In this document: piece by piece, positions 1-11,900 of the stretch
Position numbering within the stretch: position 1 is the first letter of the stretch
How the letters are laid out: the number at the start of each line of letters is the position of its first letter
Notes under the pieces: model-generated
Database searches by the model: none
The model's input: only the letters and a program-made list of their open reading frames with translations
Told to the model about the DNA's origin: nothing
NCBI RefSeq assembly: GCF_041146795.1
Contig: NC_135169.1
Location: 13,769,852-13,833,851, forward strand
Direction of reading: 5' to 3'
Length of the DNA: 64,000 bases
From: Maylandia zebra
Taxonomy: Eukaryota > Chordata > Actinopteri > Cichliformes > Cichlidae
Translations under genes and position numbers: made by a program

Positions 1-3000
1 AAATAACTACAACTCTGTTATGAGTTATCAGTAAGGATCTTATATAGACTCGCATTAGTACACCTACATAACCCAAACAGTTTCACTACGTCGTACATCT
101 GCAGTGAAATAACGTAAGTTACAAAAACAGAAACTAAGATAGACATTGCATGTTGAGCGTGTCAGAATCAGATTACATTAGAGTTTAGATAACAATAATC
201 AGATGAACTTACAGCATCTGCCCTTCTCATCCATCAGATAAAGTTTTTCAGCTGAATCTTCAGAACAACGATGAGTTTCAAGAACTCTCCTTTCACTCAC
301 TGAGTATCACGCTACACCTGCAGTGTGGGTTTGTCTTATATTAGCGGCATCACCATTAGCCCAGATCTTTACTAAACTGCATAAAGTGAAAATTGTACTT
401 TTTCATTAGACCTACTCCATAACCTCAGCCCAGAAACCGGTCTTGTATTGACACTACAAATTTCTCTCTGCTTCTTTTTCTGCTGCCATTTCTCAAATCG
501 ACTGGAAGTGCACGGATCAACTTAAAAAGACGAACTCCGCTGCCAGTTCTTGCTTTGGTGGTGAAATTGAAATAGTCACACTGGCAACACTATCAGCTGC
601 TTGTGTGGAGGATCTACATGTGTTCAACACAGAAGTACAGATTAATCTTTAAATGCATTGTTGTACAACACAGGTACTCATTCTGGTCTCCCTTACAACT
701 CAAGTCCCCAAAATACTGGTAATACCAGCTCGCACACTATCATGTAACTCTCTTAAAAGCAGACCTTTACCATCCATTCATCCAACCTTTTTCTGTTTAT
801 CCATTTCAGGGTCACAGCAAGTCATTCTGGTCCCTCTTAGGACATTAAGTCCTCACAGAGTGACTGTAGACAGACTTACGTCCCCACAATGTCAGTAATA
901 CTGGTATACACACACCTACACCCGGAAGCCCACATGACTCCAGAGAATTTGGCCTTTAGTAACCTGAGGATGACACTCCCTGCAAAGCCAACACGCCCAC
1001 ACAAACACAGTGTGTGAACCCACAGCTGCTGACACGTTCTGACAGCATGCCACCTGGGACAGACACCGCCATTTCAAGTCTTCACCTTCAGGATCAGTAT
1101 CTGCTGATAATGTGCTGATAAACCTCCCACGCCCTTCCTCGTTCAAGAAGCAAGGCGTGGTTTGACAAATAACAAAATGATCATTAAACTTCAGTTTAAA
1201 AACATAAAAACTGGGCCAGCATTAGAAACGAACATGACTATTCAATGAATCCAAGTTCATAGTTTGATACTGACTTACATGTTATTTGAAATTATAAGGA
1301 TTTATTCATCGACTTCTAAAATAAAATGTGCACTTGTAAACCCACTGCTGATAAATTCCTCCTGAGTGTGTTGCCTTTCTACCAACACTTCACACAGGAG
1401 TGCATGTCTGACATCACCTGTGTGTGAGCATCGCCATGTGAATGTTTTCTAACCAGTCTCACCCGACAGAATTACTCAGGCAAGACGTTTCCATGAAAAT
1501 AAACTGTTCACAGCTGTATGAAAGATGCTAAATGATAATTAGTTAGTTTTAAGCTTGAAAAGTTGAACTTTTTTTTTAGAAAAAAAAGTAGTAAAGTAGA
1601 AAAAGTTGAATATAATACAATAAAGTGATTCTATAAAGTGACTACAGCTGTCATTGCAGTTTCTAGGTCCCCAGCCCCAGTTAGCAGCTGGTGGCACTGT
1701 AACATATTTGAAATGATAACTGTGTTTATAGAATACATTTAACTGTGTAGCACTTCTGTCACCAACCAGTAAGATTTAAGCATCCAGTTGAACATCCCAC
1801 ACCCCTGATACTTTTAGGGAACCAATCATGTTGCGAAAAACAAAAACCCTAAAGAAAAAAAAAAAAAGAGTAACTGTGTCCCTACGAACAGCAAATACAG
1901 AAAAATCCAAATAACTACCTTTTCATACTTTGTCCCAAACACAACTCCTGCTGCCCACCATCAGCTGCTCTGCCCTGAATGAACCTTTATTTGCTTTTCT
2001 GCTCCCGTTTGGTTTCATTTTAGCATCATTGTGTCAAAAGCTCCACTTTCTGCCCTGAACTGGCAGAAAAGTGGCCTCTGCTCAGCTACCAAGCTACATC
2101 CTGTTTACAGAGCAGCAGAAACGAAGTCTAATCGAGTTACAGGCATGAGAATTCAATTTCACCAAGTTAGAGCTGATTCATTAACCCAGGACACACGAGT
2201 TTTACACTGCTGCAAAGCGCCCAACTTACCTCACTGAGATAGTAAGATAAAGAATATTTTCATCTTTCACTCACCAGAGAATGTGTTTAGCCAAAAAAAA
2301 GCACAAAATTCAGTCACAAGGATTTAAAACAGAACCAATGGTCACACTGTGAGAAGAGCAGGCTTCATAACAGCCTATGTACTCACTGAAATGTCAAATG
2401 AGTAAACTTACCATCGTTTAAACAAATAAAAGTAACACAAAGACGTAATATTGTAATATAGCGTTATAGAAAACATAAATAACCTCATTAATGTGCTGGA
2501 ACTGATAAATACAGTCACATTTCTATCAGACTTATTTGTCTGACCAGCTGATTAATGATTCATTTGTTTTTAGAGCAACATAATGTTTACAGTCACTGGC
2601 CACTTTTTTTTTTTTTAGGTACACCTGATAAATTGCTCATGACTTTGAATGTGACATTGCTGTTTATGCAAGATGGGCTGATCTGCTGGGATTTTCACAC
2701 ATTTAGCATTTATGAATGCATGCAACATGTGGAACCTTGAAGAAGATAGGCTGCAGCAGCAGAAAACCACACAGGGCACCGCTCCTGTCAGCTAAGAACG
2801 GGAATCTGAGGCTACTTTTCGATGGTACGGTCGGAATATGGGGTGAACAACAGGAAAGCGTGGACCCATCCAGCCTTATATCAACAGTTTAGGCTCCTAA
2901 TGGTGTGATTTGGTATGGGGCACAGCTTGCTTGGCACACTTTGGGCCCCTTATAATCCAATGAGCATCATGTAAACACTACAGCTTACCTGACCATGTCC

Positions 3001-3779
3001 ATCCTTTTATGACGATGGCTGCTTCCAGCAGGAAAACACACTGTGTTACAAAGCTTAAATCATCTCAAACTTCTTTCATTCCAACTTACTGTACTCAGAT
3101 GGTCTGCACAATTACCAGATCTCCATCTAACAGAGCACCTTTGGGATGTGCAGCCAAATAAATCTGCACCAACTGTGTGAAGCTAAATGTCCTCCTTGAA
3201 TCTGTGCCACAAGGAACTTATGGCAAAAAGGAGTCCAGCCTGGTATCTGTTAAAGTGGCTAGAGAGACAAGCTGGAAGTATTGTACTGATACCTGCCAAT
3301 TAATCCTTTATACCAGCTGAATTAAACACAATGAAAACACATCTAATATGCAAGCGTTGAATCAAAGACTCAACAGAAAGGCAGGAATGACATGTTTAAA
3401 AATGTGCCACAAAACAGCAAACAGCCACGAACTTTGAGTTAACTTTCTGCTAATTAATGACTTATTAGCCAATCAACAACTGATCGATTAATTAGTCTGA
3501 AAATCCCATTAGCACAACATTAACAAAAGTAAGAAGGAAGTAATTTTAAGCTTTACTTTGATAAACAGAAGTTAAAATTAGTTCACGTTAAATAATTTCC
3601 AGCAACTAAAAACAAACGTTTCGTGACTCTTTGACGAGTCTGATATCGATTAACTGGCTTATCATTTAAAAGGTGTTTGAACCCCACTCTCTGATAGAAC
3701 AAGTACAAATTCACACAAAAAAAATGGTGTGAACATGTCAAAACCGTGAAAACCTACTCCGATTTAACGTTAAAAGTTA
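1..3779. other. Non-coding stretch left of the first promoter
   Basis: No exon of a recognisable protein was found on either strand. If the minus-strand promoter at about 4.2 kb belongs to tbck, this stretch would be tbck intron 1. The one repeat I can name here is a decayed Tc1-like element (2590-3268). A short open frame ending in a good minus-strand donor lies at 219-300 but has a poor acceptor and matches nothing I know. Confidence 0.5.
2590..3268 (+). mobile_element. Decayed Tc1/mariner-like transposon
   Basis: The left end carries the teleost Tc1-type terminus CACTGGCCAC...AGGTACACCTG, and the right end holds a degraded counterpart (AAAGTGGCTAG). Between them, plus-strand fragments match the DDE transposase of this family: a DHVHPFM-like piece at about 2990 and a GAGCACCTTTGGGATGTG stretch near 3137 corresponding to the IEHLWDV motif. 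Stops and deletions break every frame, so it is a fossil. The full-length family is about twice this size. Confidence 0.75.
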
Positions 3780-4270
3780 CATTTCGTGTCCACGGCTTCG
3801 GTAAGCCAGTGTACGTCTCACATTTTAACTGGTGCAACGTAAACAGGAACTCAAACACACCTGTCGGAAGGTGCACGCGCGTTTCCCGTTCGTTTTAGGT
3901 ATAAAACAGGTTAAAACAATTGTTAAAAAAGTTTTAACAAAAGAAAAACAAAACTGCAGTTTGTGCGCGCGAAGACGGACAAAAACAAGACTAACTTTTT
4001 GTCACCTTTCCTTCCACTTTTTCACCTCCTCCTGTTCCTCCTCTTCCGTCTCCTGGTTAAGTGACACCAAGGTTCATCTGCACGAGCCTCTCTGTGCTGG
4101 TGAGAAACTGCGCCCCGCCTCCACATGTCCCTCGTTTGACTCCAAATATGGTGATGCTGCTTCCGCCTGCATCGCGCCTGCACCGCTGACTCAACTCGAA
4201 ACGGGCCGTGACTCACCTGAGATCGACTTCTCTCGCGGGACCTTCCGTCAAACGGAGAGACGGATGTACG
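3780..4270 (-). promoter_or_regulatory. tbck: CpG-rich promoter block, probably tbck
   Basis: This is one of the few CpG-dense stretches in the window (clusters at 3866-3890, 3964-3976, 4169-4180 and 4236-4262). It contains an ETS-like CGGAAGG core on the minus strand and a strong minus-strand splice donor, CTCAG|GTGAGT, with the exon side starting at 4217. Human TBCK and AIMP1 are divergent neighbours, so a minus-strand first exon about 4.7 kb upstream of the aimp1 ATG suits tbck. No tbck coding exon is visible in the window, so the gene name rests on synteny alone. Confidence 0.45.
4217..4270 (-). other. tbck: Candidate non-coding first exon (tbck 5' UTR)
   Basis: The minus strand reads a GC-rich segment ending GTCGATCTCAG followed by GTGAGTCA, a near-consensus 5' splice site inside the CpG-rich block. 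The right boundary (transcription start) is a guess. The segment has no convincing ATG, consistent with an untranslated first exon. It could equally be an exon of an unnamed non-coding transcript. Confidence 0.35.
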
Positions 4271-4707
4271 GAAGCTCGTTTTTACCAGAAAAGTTACAAA
4301 TAATAAAACTAAAAATAAACATTTACAGCTTGACAGAATCAAAGTTGTGATGATGAGAAAAAGAATGAGGCTACCAATGAAACATTTTTCATTTCCTAAT
4401 TAGGTAATGAATGAAGGCGATATTTGTCTAAGTGATGTCAGCATTCCTAACACCTCAGGTATGCAGGTAAAGAAACAAAAGCCGGTCATGGCAGAAAAAC
4501 AAACATTTAATTCACTGAGTCACTTTTAATCTTGAAGTCAATGATTAAACAATGTAGGCAAAAAAAAAGGACTATTTATAGGTTTTATTTTTATAAGTAT
4601 TAATCGTATATGAATAAATTGACATTGCTATTATTTTAATATAAATCTTTTACACTAATATGTTTTCTGCATGTATTTGGACCAAATTTATACCATAAAT
4701 CAGAGAT

Positions 4708-4726
4708 GGGGGGGGGGGGGGGGGGG
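4708..4726 (+). repeat. Poly-G run of 19
   Basis: An uninterrupted run of 19 G in an otherwise AT-rich stretch. Such a tract can form a G-quadruplex (C-rich i-motif on the other strand), and its length is prone to sequencing and replication error. Confidence 0.9.
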
Positions 4727-5334
4727 TCAGACACATTTAAATCTCTGTGATATCTTAATATAAAAACGTTAAAGAAATTCTCCTTTAGATAATGAAACAA
4801 AATCTCTCACTGTGACTTTTTTTTAGCTTAAGTTTGTAAGAATTTGTAAATTACAGAAAAATTTCTGGTAGGTCACAGACACTTTCTGTTAATAAACCTT
4901 TTTATGTGTACTCATTGCAAAACCAGTCAACTGTTAGAAACAGTTGCAGAGTGTGCTTTGCAGTTGTTTAGGAATGTGTACGAATAGCCACGGGGAGGTC
5001 TTTGAAAAGCTGTAAAATATGAAATCACAGTTAAAAGCCCAAAATGTGTCTTCCTTTACACTTTCAAAAGCTTCCGGTGGGCCTGAGTGGAGTGTGGTCG
5101 AGTCTGGCATCTGGGCTTTATGTTTGACACCCTGCCTTAAGTAAATCAGTTTTAAAATATGCATTCAAAAATGAACCATTTTAAAAGTTAGAGGCATATA
5201 AATGATAAATACGTCAAAAACACATACATATAATAGGAAAAAAATGTGGATATGGACAATAAGCTAAACTTCGTAAAATTCACAAAAACAATTTGTGAAC
5301 TGATTAAAGTATTTAGTCAACTCATTTTATTCAG

Positions 5335-5793
5335 CACATCTAAACAGCAAACACCAAAGTGATGTACAGCATGTAAATATATCAAAATCAATTCATAAAA
5401 CGATAATCTACAAATTAAAGATGCAAAGATACAAATGAAGTGTTAAGTGCTATCTAATGACAAATAAAAATAAAAATAAAAAAATCAATAAAAAGACTCA
5501 TTTGAAAAGAGCCATGTTTTAAACCTGCTCTTAAATACTGTTAGTGAGTGAGGTAAGTGACATATCTGAACAGCAAGACACTAAAAACTGAGAATGCTCG
5601 CTCAGTTGTACGAGTCAGTTGTATGTGTTAGTCGGGACTCTGCAATTAGTAACAACCTCACCGAGGGGTGTGAGACACTGTACTGTAAGAGATCTGATAA
5701 ATATTCTGGAGCATACCCAAGCAAGCACTTACATGTGAGTAACCATATTTTAAAATAGATCTCGTACGTCACAGGATGCAAGTGTAACAACAT
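5335..5793 (-). mobile_element. 3' end of an L2-type LINE
   Basis: On the minus strand the frame from 5793 to 5602 contains APEYLSDLL, and a downstream shifted frame has a FKTWLFSNESF-like piece. This is the C-terminal signature (P.YLs.LL ... F.s.LKTwLF) of fish L2/CR1-group reverse transcriptases. It is followed by a tail containing CTGTACATCACTTTGG and AATAAA. It is truncated at its 5' end and frameshifted. Confidence 0.6.
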
Positions 5794-6028
5794 AAAAACA
5801 GGCCAATGAAATTATTGTTTTTGTTATTATTATAATTATCATTGTTAGTGATTTATTATTGAAATTGTCTCATTTCTCGTTGGGTTGTAATACCAGATGG
5901 TTCCACCAGAGCGAGCTCACTGTTGACTAAAACCAAACACACTGAACTGAATCAGATCCTCTCAGTATATATACACAGTGACCACAGGGCCAGCTGTTAG
6001 AGTTAATATGTTTGTATCTGGAGGTTAT

Positions 6029-6707
6029 TGTCATGGTCCTGAGTCTGAGGACTCAGTGTTTTGTGTTTCCTTATGCTTTTGTTCATTCCGAGTGTGTTTT
6101 CTGTTGTGATTTTGCCATTTGTTAGGTTTCTGTTCCTTGCCTGCCTGCTCCCACTTCTCTGTGTTCCCTCTGTCTGTCCATGGTGTTATTGTGTCTGCTC
6201 ATGAGTCTGCCTGTCAAGTTCAGTGTCCTGTCTGGTTCTCTGTGTCTGTTAGTTTCCTGTTTTATTCTGAAAGTTCATGTCTCATGTCAGTGTGTTCAGT
6301 TTTACCTCTCCCCTGTCTCGTTAGCCTAATTGCTCCCAGCTGTGTCTCCCTCCTGTGGCCCATTCCCTGATTACTCCCCGTGTATTTAAGCCCTGTGTTT
6401 TCCTGTGCTCTCTGTCGCGTCGTCTGTTTAACTCCATGTCCGTCTGCATCATTCTGTGTAACCCGGTGTTCAGTCTGCATCCCTCCGCCATCTTTCTTTG
6501 TGCATTTTGTTCCTCCTCCCGTGCGTGTTTGGTTTAAGTTGAGTTCTTTAGTTTTCCCCAGTTTAGGTTTGTTTTCTCCCCGCTCTGCTCCTCCTGTTTT
6601 TGTCACCTTATCACCTCTGTAAATAAACATTCACTCGCACCCCAGCCAGTGCCTGCATTTTGGATCCTTTTCTCAATTCACCACACGACTGATGCGCAGC
6701 CATGACA
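6029..6707 (+). repeat. Full-length LTR (solo-type)
   Basis: It has the canonical TG...CA ends within the short inverted repeat TGTCATGG/CCATGACA, a TATA-like GTATTTAAG at about 6380 in the promoter position, and an AATAAA (about 6622) before the R/U5-like 3' part. At 679 bp the length is normal for fish Gypsy- or ERV-type LTRs. No internal gag/pol region is present, so the superfamily cannot be assigned. Confidence 0.75.
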
Positions 6708-6712
6708 GTACA

Positions 6713-7104
6713 ACGCGACAGAGAGCACAGGAAAACACAGGGCTTAAATACACGGGGAGTAATCAGGGAATGGGCCACAGGAGGGAGACACAGCTGGGAG
6801 CAATTAGGCTAACGAGACAGGGGAGAGGTAAAACTGAACACACTGACATGAGACATGAACTTTCAGAATAAAACAGGAAACTAACAGACACAGAGAACCA
6901 GACAGGACACTGAACTTGACAGGCAGACTCATGAGCAGACACAATAACACCATGGACAGACAGAGGGAACACAGAGAAGTGGGAGCAGGCAGGCAAAGAA
7001 CAGAAACCTAACAAATGGCAAAATAACAACAGAATACACACTCGGAATGAACAAAAGCATAAGGAAACACAAAACACTGAGTCCTCAGACTCAGGACCAT
7101 GACA
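6713..7104 (-). repeat. Inverted partial LTR copy (U3 end)
   Basis: This is the reverse complement of 6029-6420. It starts exactly where the plus-strand copy has CTCTCTGTCGCGT and runs to the LTR's outer TGTCATGG end. It lacks the U5 half. Its equal length and high identity to the left arm indicate a recent or gene-converted pair. Confidence 0.8.
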
Positions 7105-7677
7105 GTTATGTTTCAGCAAATGTGAGATCATTTGCAAAAAAAAGTCAAAATTATCCTATTAATACACATTATGGACATGAATTTTGAGGCTGGTGCTTAT
7201 TTTAAAGTAAAATAAAATAAAGAATATGAAATAAACCCTGATATTGATGTTTTGTCTGCAATCCAAACACGCATTTCGACTGGAAGTCCTTTAAGTAGTT
7301 ATTTTGTTTTTAACCCCATCTAGTGGAGAAAAGTGGAATTACAACACTGCAACTTCTAATATCGAAATATTTTTCTCCAGCATTGCTGTAAATAAAAGTG
7401 ATGGTCATCGAAATATAAAAGCACCATCAGTATTTTTAAATTATTGTAATGAATGGTTTATTGCTATTATTCAGTGTTTTAAGTTTACAGAAGTATGTAT
7501 CTTCTAACCACACTGCTATTTCTGGAGAAATTGTAGTGGCATTGTTGCTAATGTCAGAGGAAAGGACATTGGCTGCCAAGATTCTGAGATGTCATCAATT
7601 AAAGGAATCTAAAGTCTAATAAGTCTAAGAAGATTATCGTTACTATGTATCTGTTGCTATGCATCTGTTACTAAGAG

Positions 7678-7832
7678 CAGTAGTCCCCAACCTTTTTTGT
7701 GCCACAGACTGGTTTATGTCTGACAATATTTTCACAGACTGGCCTATAAGGTGCCGCGGATAAATACAACAAAATAAAACCAGTACCAGTACCAAAAAAG
7801 AAGATCTGTGGCCCGGGGGTTGGGGACCGCTG
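7678..7832. mobile_element. hAT-type miniature transposon
   Basis: This 155-bp element has inverted ends CAGTAGTCCCCAACC / GGTTGGGGACCGCTG and is flanked by a perfect 8-bp duplication ACTAAGAG (7670-7677, 7833-7840). An 8-bp duplication with CAG..CTG ends is the hallmark of hAT elements. Relatives in the window are at 53033-53353 (longer, intact ends) and 44452-44538 (fragment). Confidence 0.9.
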
Positions 7833-8749
7833 ACTAAGAGGAATTGGGGGGTGGGTGCCTATGCCTCCACTCTGAACATTACAGTCCTTGAACTGAATGA
7901 CAGGTGTTTTTTCTGTTTTTCTGTTTCTTTTCTTCTTCTTCTGCTCCTCCTGCATTTGTCCTTTAGCTATTAGTTGGGTAAGGAAGATGTCCTCGAAACC
8001 AATACGCTGCTGTAGGTGCTGCTGGATTTTGGACCTCATTCATGATTTGCTTTCACTTCTTGTGATTGGGGGCTATGATGTGGGCTTCCTCGATGGAAGG
8101 TATTACTTTTTTTTAAAAGTCTTCCTTCATGTGGACTCTTCACGTTTTCTTTGGCGGAAAGCATTACACCTTCCACTGGGCTAGTCTTGATCCAATTTCC
8201 ATAAATTTGTCATACGTTGCCAAACCATCAAAGTCATCGTCGCTGTGTTTGTTTTACAACTGGCGACTGGTCATTAGATCAGGGGCTACCTTCTCATTTC
8301 TTAGGTGGTCTAGAAAGGGACACCCTAAGAATTTGCTTGAAGGGAACGCTTTCGGAACACCTCCAATTTGCTAATGTCGGTTTTGAGAAAGGTCCATGTC
8401 TCAGATTAATGCAGATGGATAGATGAGGTGAATCTTGGGGGCCACACATTACTGTTCTTCTAAACATACAGATGCAAATTGACCCAGAAGGGTTCATACC
8501 CTTTTCACACATTCATACGTCGATGTATATTGTAATAACATTGTTATTGTGAATTTTTTTATTGTGAGCCACAACAACCTTGTGACAGCCATGCTTTATA
8601 TTTAAATGTGTAGTTGAAATTGTGACAAAACGCACATTTTTACAATTCATAGTCTTCAAAGTCAGTGTGTCTGAGATCAACATCAGACATGAAAACACCT
8701 GAAGTATTTCAAAACTGTACAGTATTTGAGTGTAAATGTAACCTCCAGT

Positions 8750-8917
8750 CATTTCTTCCTCTCGGGTCTTGTGGGATTTAAATAGGGAGGTGTTTGACCT
8801 TTCACCTCCAGCTGGAGATGGAAGCTGACAGCTGACACACAGCATATCAGAGGCGAACACACACTCTCGGCGAGCTTCTGTCTGTGAGCGGCTGGCTGAC
8901 CAACAACATCCTGCAGC
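8750..8917 (+). promoter_or_regulatory. aimp1: aimp1 promoter / 5' UTR region
   Basis: The stretch before the aimp1 ATG contains a TATA-like GATTTAAATAGGG at about 8773-8785, followed by a GA/CT-rich leader without any upstream ATG close to the start codon. The start context GCAGCATGG is a good Kozak match. The transcription start is not determinable by eye. Confidence 0.4.
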
Positions 8918-11900
8918 ATGGACAACACCGACAACCTGTTTCACCCCAGGTACGAACACCTGAGTGACTTTTAATCCTCCGCAAATCCTCACTTTGCTCT
9001 GTAGGCAGTTGCAAACATGGATCTGTGAGTGGAAATGTAAAGGCTGAATCTGTATAATCTATTTGTAAAGCTGCTGAGGAACTGTCATATACTAAACATG
9101 AAACTGTTCTGTATATGGCATGTTTAACATTTTTTTTGGAACTGGGAGTATAAAAAGTTTGGGCTGTTAGGGTCTTTTTAAAACCTCATCATTGTCTTGC
9201 TGTTTAATATTTAAAATTCTTCCATGGTATTCAGCTCTTTTCCCTTTAAAAGATGCAGAAATTTGTTTTCCTTTCACGTCTTTTCTTCTCCATTATTTTG
9301 TTGGATTAAATAGGAGCGTTGTCATGTGTGAGTGTGTGGTGTGCCATTCGGTGATATTTTTAGCAGCAGGCCTCGCTGCAGCTGTTGTGTCTCTCTGCAT
9401 GTCAGCTGTTCAGTAGCTGCTGTATGTGTTTGGTGGTCATGAAATTGAATCTGTCGAGTCTATTTGTGTTTATGGACATTAATTGTAGTTTTCCAGTTTC
9501 AAAAAGACACTCAACGTGGTGCAAGGTGCTGTTTTCAGAGGTCCTTTCACACGTCAGTTATTTTTACGCCTATGCTGATATTGGTCAGGCCCCCCTTTTC
9601 TCACCAAAACAGATCTGAGCCATCAGAGTGTGGACACAGGATGTCTGTGGGTGTTTTTGTGTAGGTGGATCCTTAATGAAGTTTTCTTTGGTCCATTTAT
9701 GGAATTATATTAATGTCAAAATGTCATATGACATTATGTCATAGCAAAAACATAATTCGAGCAAATAATTTCATTTCATGGGCGCAATTAAATTCCTCAC
9801 AAGGTAGAACTCAGCAGCCATGTCAACACCGAAGCCATCGCACATGTGAAAGTGTTTGCTTTGCACATGCTGCTACAGTTTTACGCTCTTGCAGGTATCT
9901 CTGCACTTGGAGAGGAATCCTGCAGAGCCCAAAGTAAAGTGATTTTTCATTTTGATGGACACTTCAGGTTACTGATTTAAACTGAGTTACACTATGACAG
10001 CGCTGTTTTAAACAGTTTGTTTAGAATTTGAAAACTAAAGTTTGCTGAATTAATCATTAAAGGTCTGCTGAGCAGCAGTGGAAATACTGACAACTGTCAC
10101 TGGATTATTTAACACTGAAGGAATATTTAAACCACAGGATTCTGAGGTGAGTTCTGAAGCCTCTGCAGTGCTGTCCCATTAATCTGTTTTACAGTATTAC
10201 ATAGCTCATATGATTTAAAAAATGAAAAAACAAAACATAACAAAAAGAAAACCCATAACGAGGACCTGCAAAGGAAGTGTGCAACAGAATCTGGCAATCA
10301 TATGTTAGACCAAAATACAAATATTTAAACCTGGCAACAAAAAGTTGCTCTGTCTGCAGCAAAAACATGTAACTGCACAAACATGACTGGAAGGGACTTG
10401 TTCAAAATGGGCCCTTGAATTCTGCACTTTTTAAGATGTTTCTCAGTGTTAAAATGAAGCTTGGTGATAAACCAGTACATCCACAGCTGCACAATAGAAA
10501 TACAAACAGCTGTGGGTAAACTATCATACTGCACTTTCAAAATGTCAATAAATCCTCAAAAATGATGTGTAGCACATATTCCCTCTTTCATGTTGATTTT
10601 TTTATTTATTCATAAATAAAACAATTATATAAAATTCATTATGAAACCAAATCCTATGTAAAAGAATTAAATTAATATAAAATATAAACCAACTAGTCTT
10701 TTTATGGATCTGATATCCTAGTCTATTTGGATTTGTGAGTAAATAAATATAAAAATGTGTCAAACAGAAAATAAAAGTGGGTTGTTGAATATAATTGGTG
10801 AAATAAAATGATTTGCTCAGATTATGTTTTTGCTTGCGTATTTATTATGACATTAATATAATTCCATATTTTTGATATAACTAAGAAGTTAAATTCAGAT
10901 AGGTATTAACCTAGTAACCTTTGTGATGGTGAGAGAAAATGGCAGCAAACTCTGTGTTTGTTTAAGAGGAACCAGGCGACACGTGGAGACAGGAACCTGA
11001 TAACAAAAGGCAAGCCATTTATTAAGGCAAAAGACGAAGGTACTTAATAAGAGAAACCAAAACAAATAGCTAATCTAAACTAGGAAAAACTAAACTAAGA
11101 GCAAAGCAAAGGGACTGTGGAAAAAAACTAGGGACCGGGGACACAGGGGTAGACAAACAGACAACCTGACAATGAACAAAGGAAGACCAAGGACTTAAAT
11201 GCACAGAAGGGCAAACACAGCTGATACAAATAAACATGACACCAAAGGGAAAGCAAAACGAAACACACTGAACGTGGACCATGAGACATTTAAAAACTGT
11301 AGGGTTTGGCTTCGTTTTCAAGTTGCAGCTTGGCTATAACTGTGACCAAATAAGCACAAGAGCAGAACTTCCCCTGATTTTAATGTAGACATTGTTACAG
11401 CACTCATTTCTTCCCTGCAGTCACAAGCACAAATGCCACCTCTCTTTCATCAGTTATCATATAATTAACCAGATTACCTCACTGGTTTACAAAGACTTTT
11501 GCTGCCGGCATGTTTCTTTTTACTTGCTTCTTTATCACTTACAATAACAGTAGCTGTTAAAGGGGATATTTGCTTTAATACTACAGAGATAAATGTGTCG
11601 GTGACATTGGAGTGTGTTTGTGTATGTAAATGCTGACCGCGCCACAGTGGAGAGCTCTGTCAGGCGTTTTTACATCGATCTTTATGCAAAAAGTCTGGCT
11701 TCTCTGAGCTATTTTTTTCTCCACAGATAATATCTGTGTAAACTTACCTGACAGCTTTTTCTGTGCTTTAATGTCTTAAATCAAAATCAAATCAATTTAT
11801 TTATATAGCACTTTTCACAGGATAAAAACCACAAAGTGCTTCACAGTAATATAAAAACGGAAATACATAAAATATATCAATAATCAAACATACAGCACAA

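Larger units (their letters stand above)
6029..7104. mobile_element. Composite of two inverted LTRs with one 5-bp target duplication
   Basis: The unit starts TGTCATGG at 6029 and ends CCATGACA at 7104. It is flanked on both sides by GTTAT (6024-6028 and 7105-7109), a perfect 5-bp duplication as made by LTR-retrotransposon integrases. It holds one full LTR (6029-6707, plus orientation) and one inverted partial LTR (6713-7104). The two 392-bp arms (6029-6420 and 6713-7104) are near-perfect inverted repeats about the 292-bp spacer. Confidence 0.8.
4271..8749. other. Intergenic space between the putative tbck promoter and aimp1
   Basis: No host exon was recognised. It contains a G homopolymer, an L2-type LINE end, an inverted double-LTR element and a hAT miniature element, each listed separately. 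The remainder is AT-rich unique-looking DNA in which I see nothing. Confidence 0.55.

Noticed and set aside
219-312. Minus-strand open stretch (LETHRCSEDSAEKLYLMDEK) ending at a GTAAGT donor
   Set aside because: The acceptor side has no pyrimidine tract, the frame is short and I recognise no protein. It could be a tbck 5' UTR exon but cannot be supported.
3832-4350. 172-codon plus-strand frame
   Set aside because: It overlaps the CpG-rich promoter block, has no domain or codon signature, and the minus-strand frame there is equally long. Explained by GC content.
6119-6370. Identical long frames at 6.1 kb (+) and 6.8 kb (-) that look like a duplicated gene
   Set aside because: They are the two inverted LTR arms; Cys/Ser/Val-rich translation of a T/C-rich LTR, not a protein gene.
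9239-9259. Plus-strand FPLKDAE, identical to the N-terminus of human TBCK as I remember it
   Set aside because: Only seven residues match, there is no good continuation, and it lies inside aimp1 intron 1 on the strand opposite to that expected for tbck. Treated as coincidence or at most a relic; a translated search with teleost TBCK would settle it.
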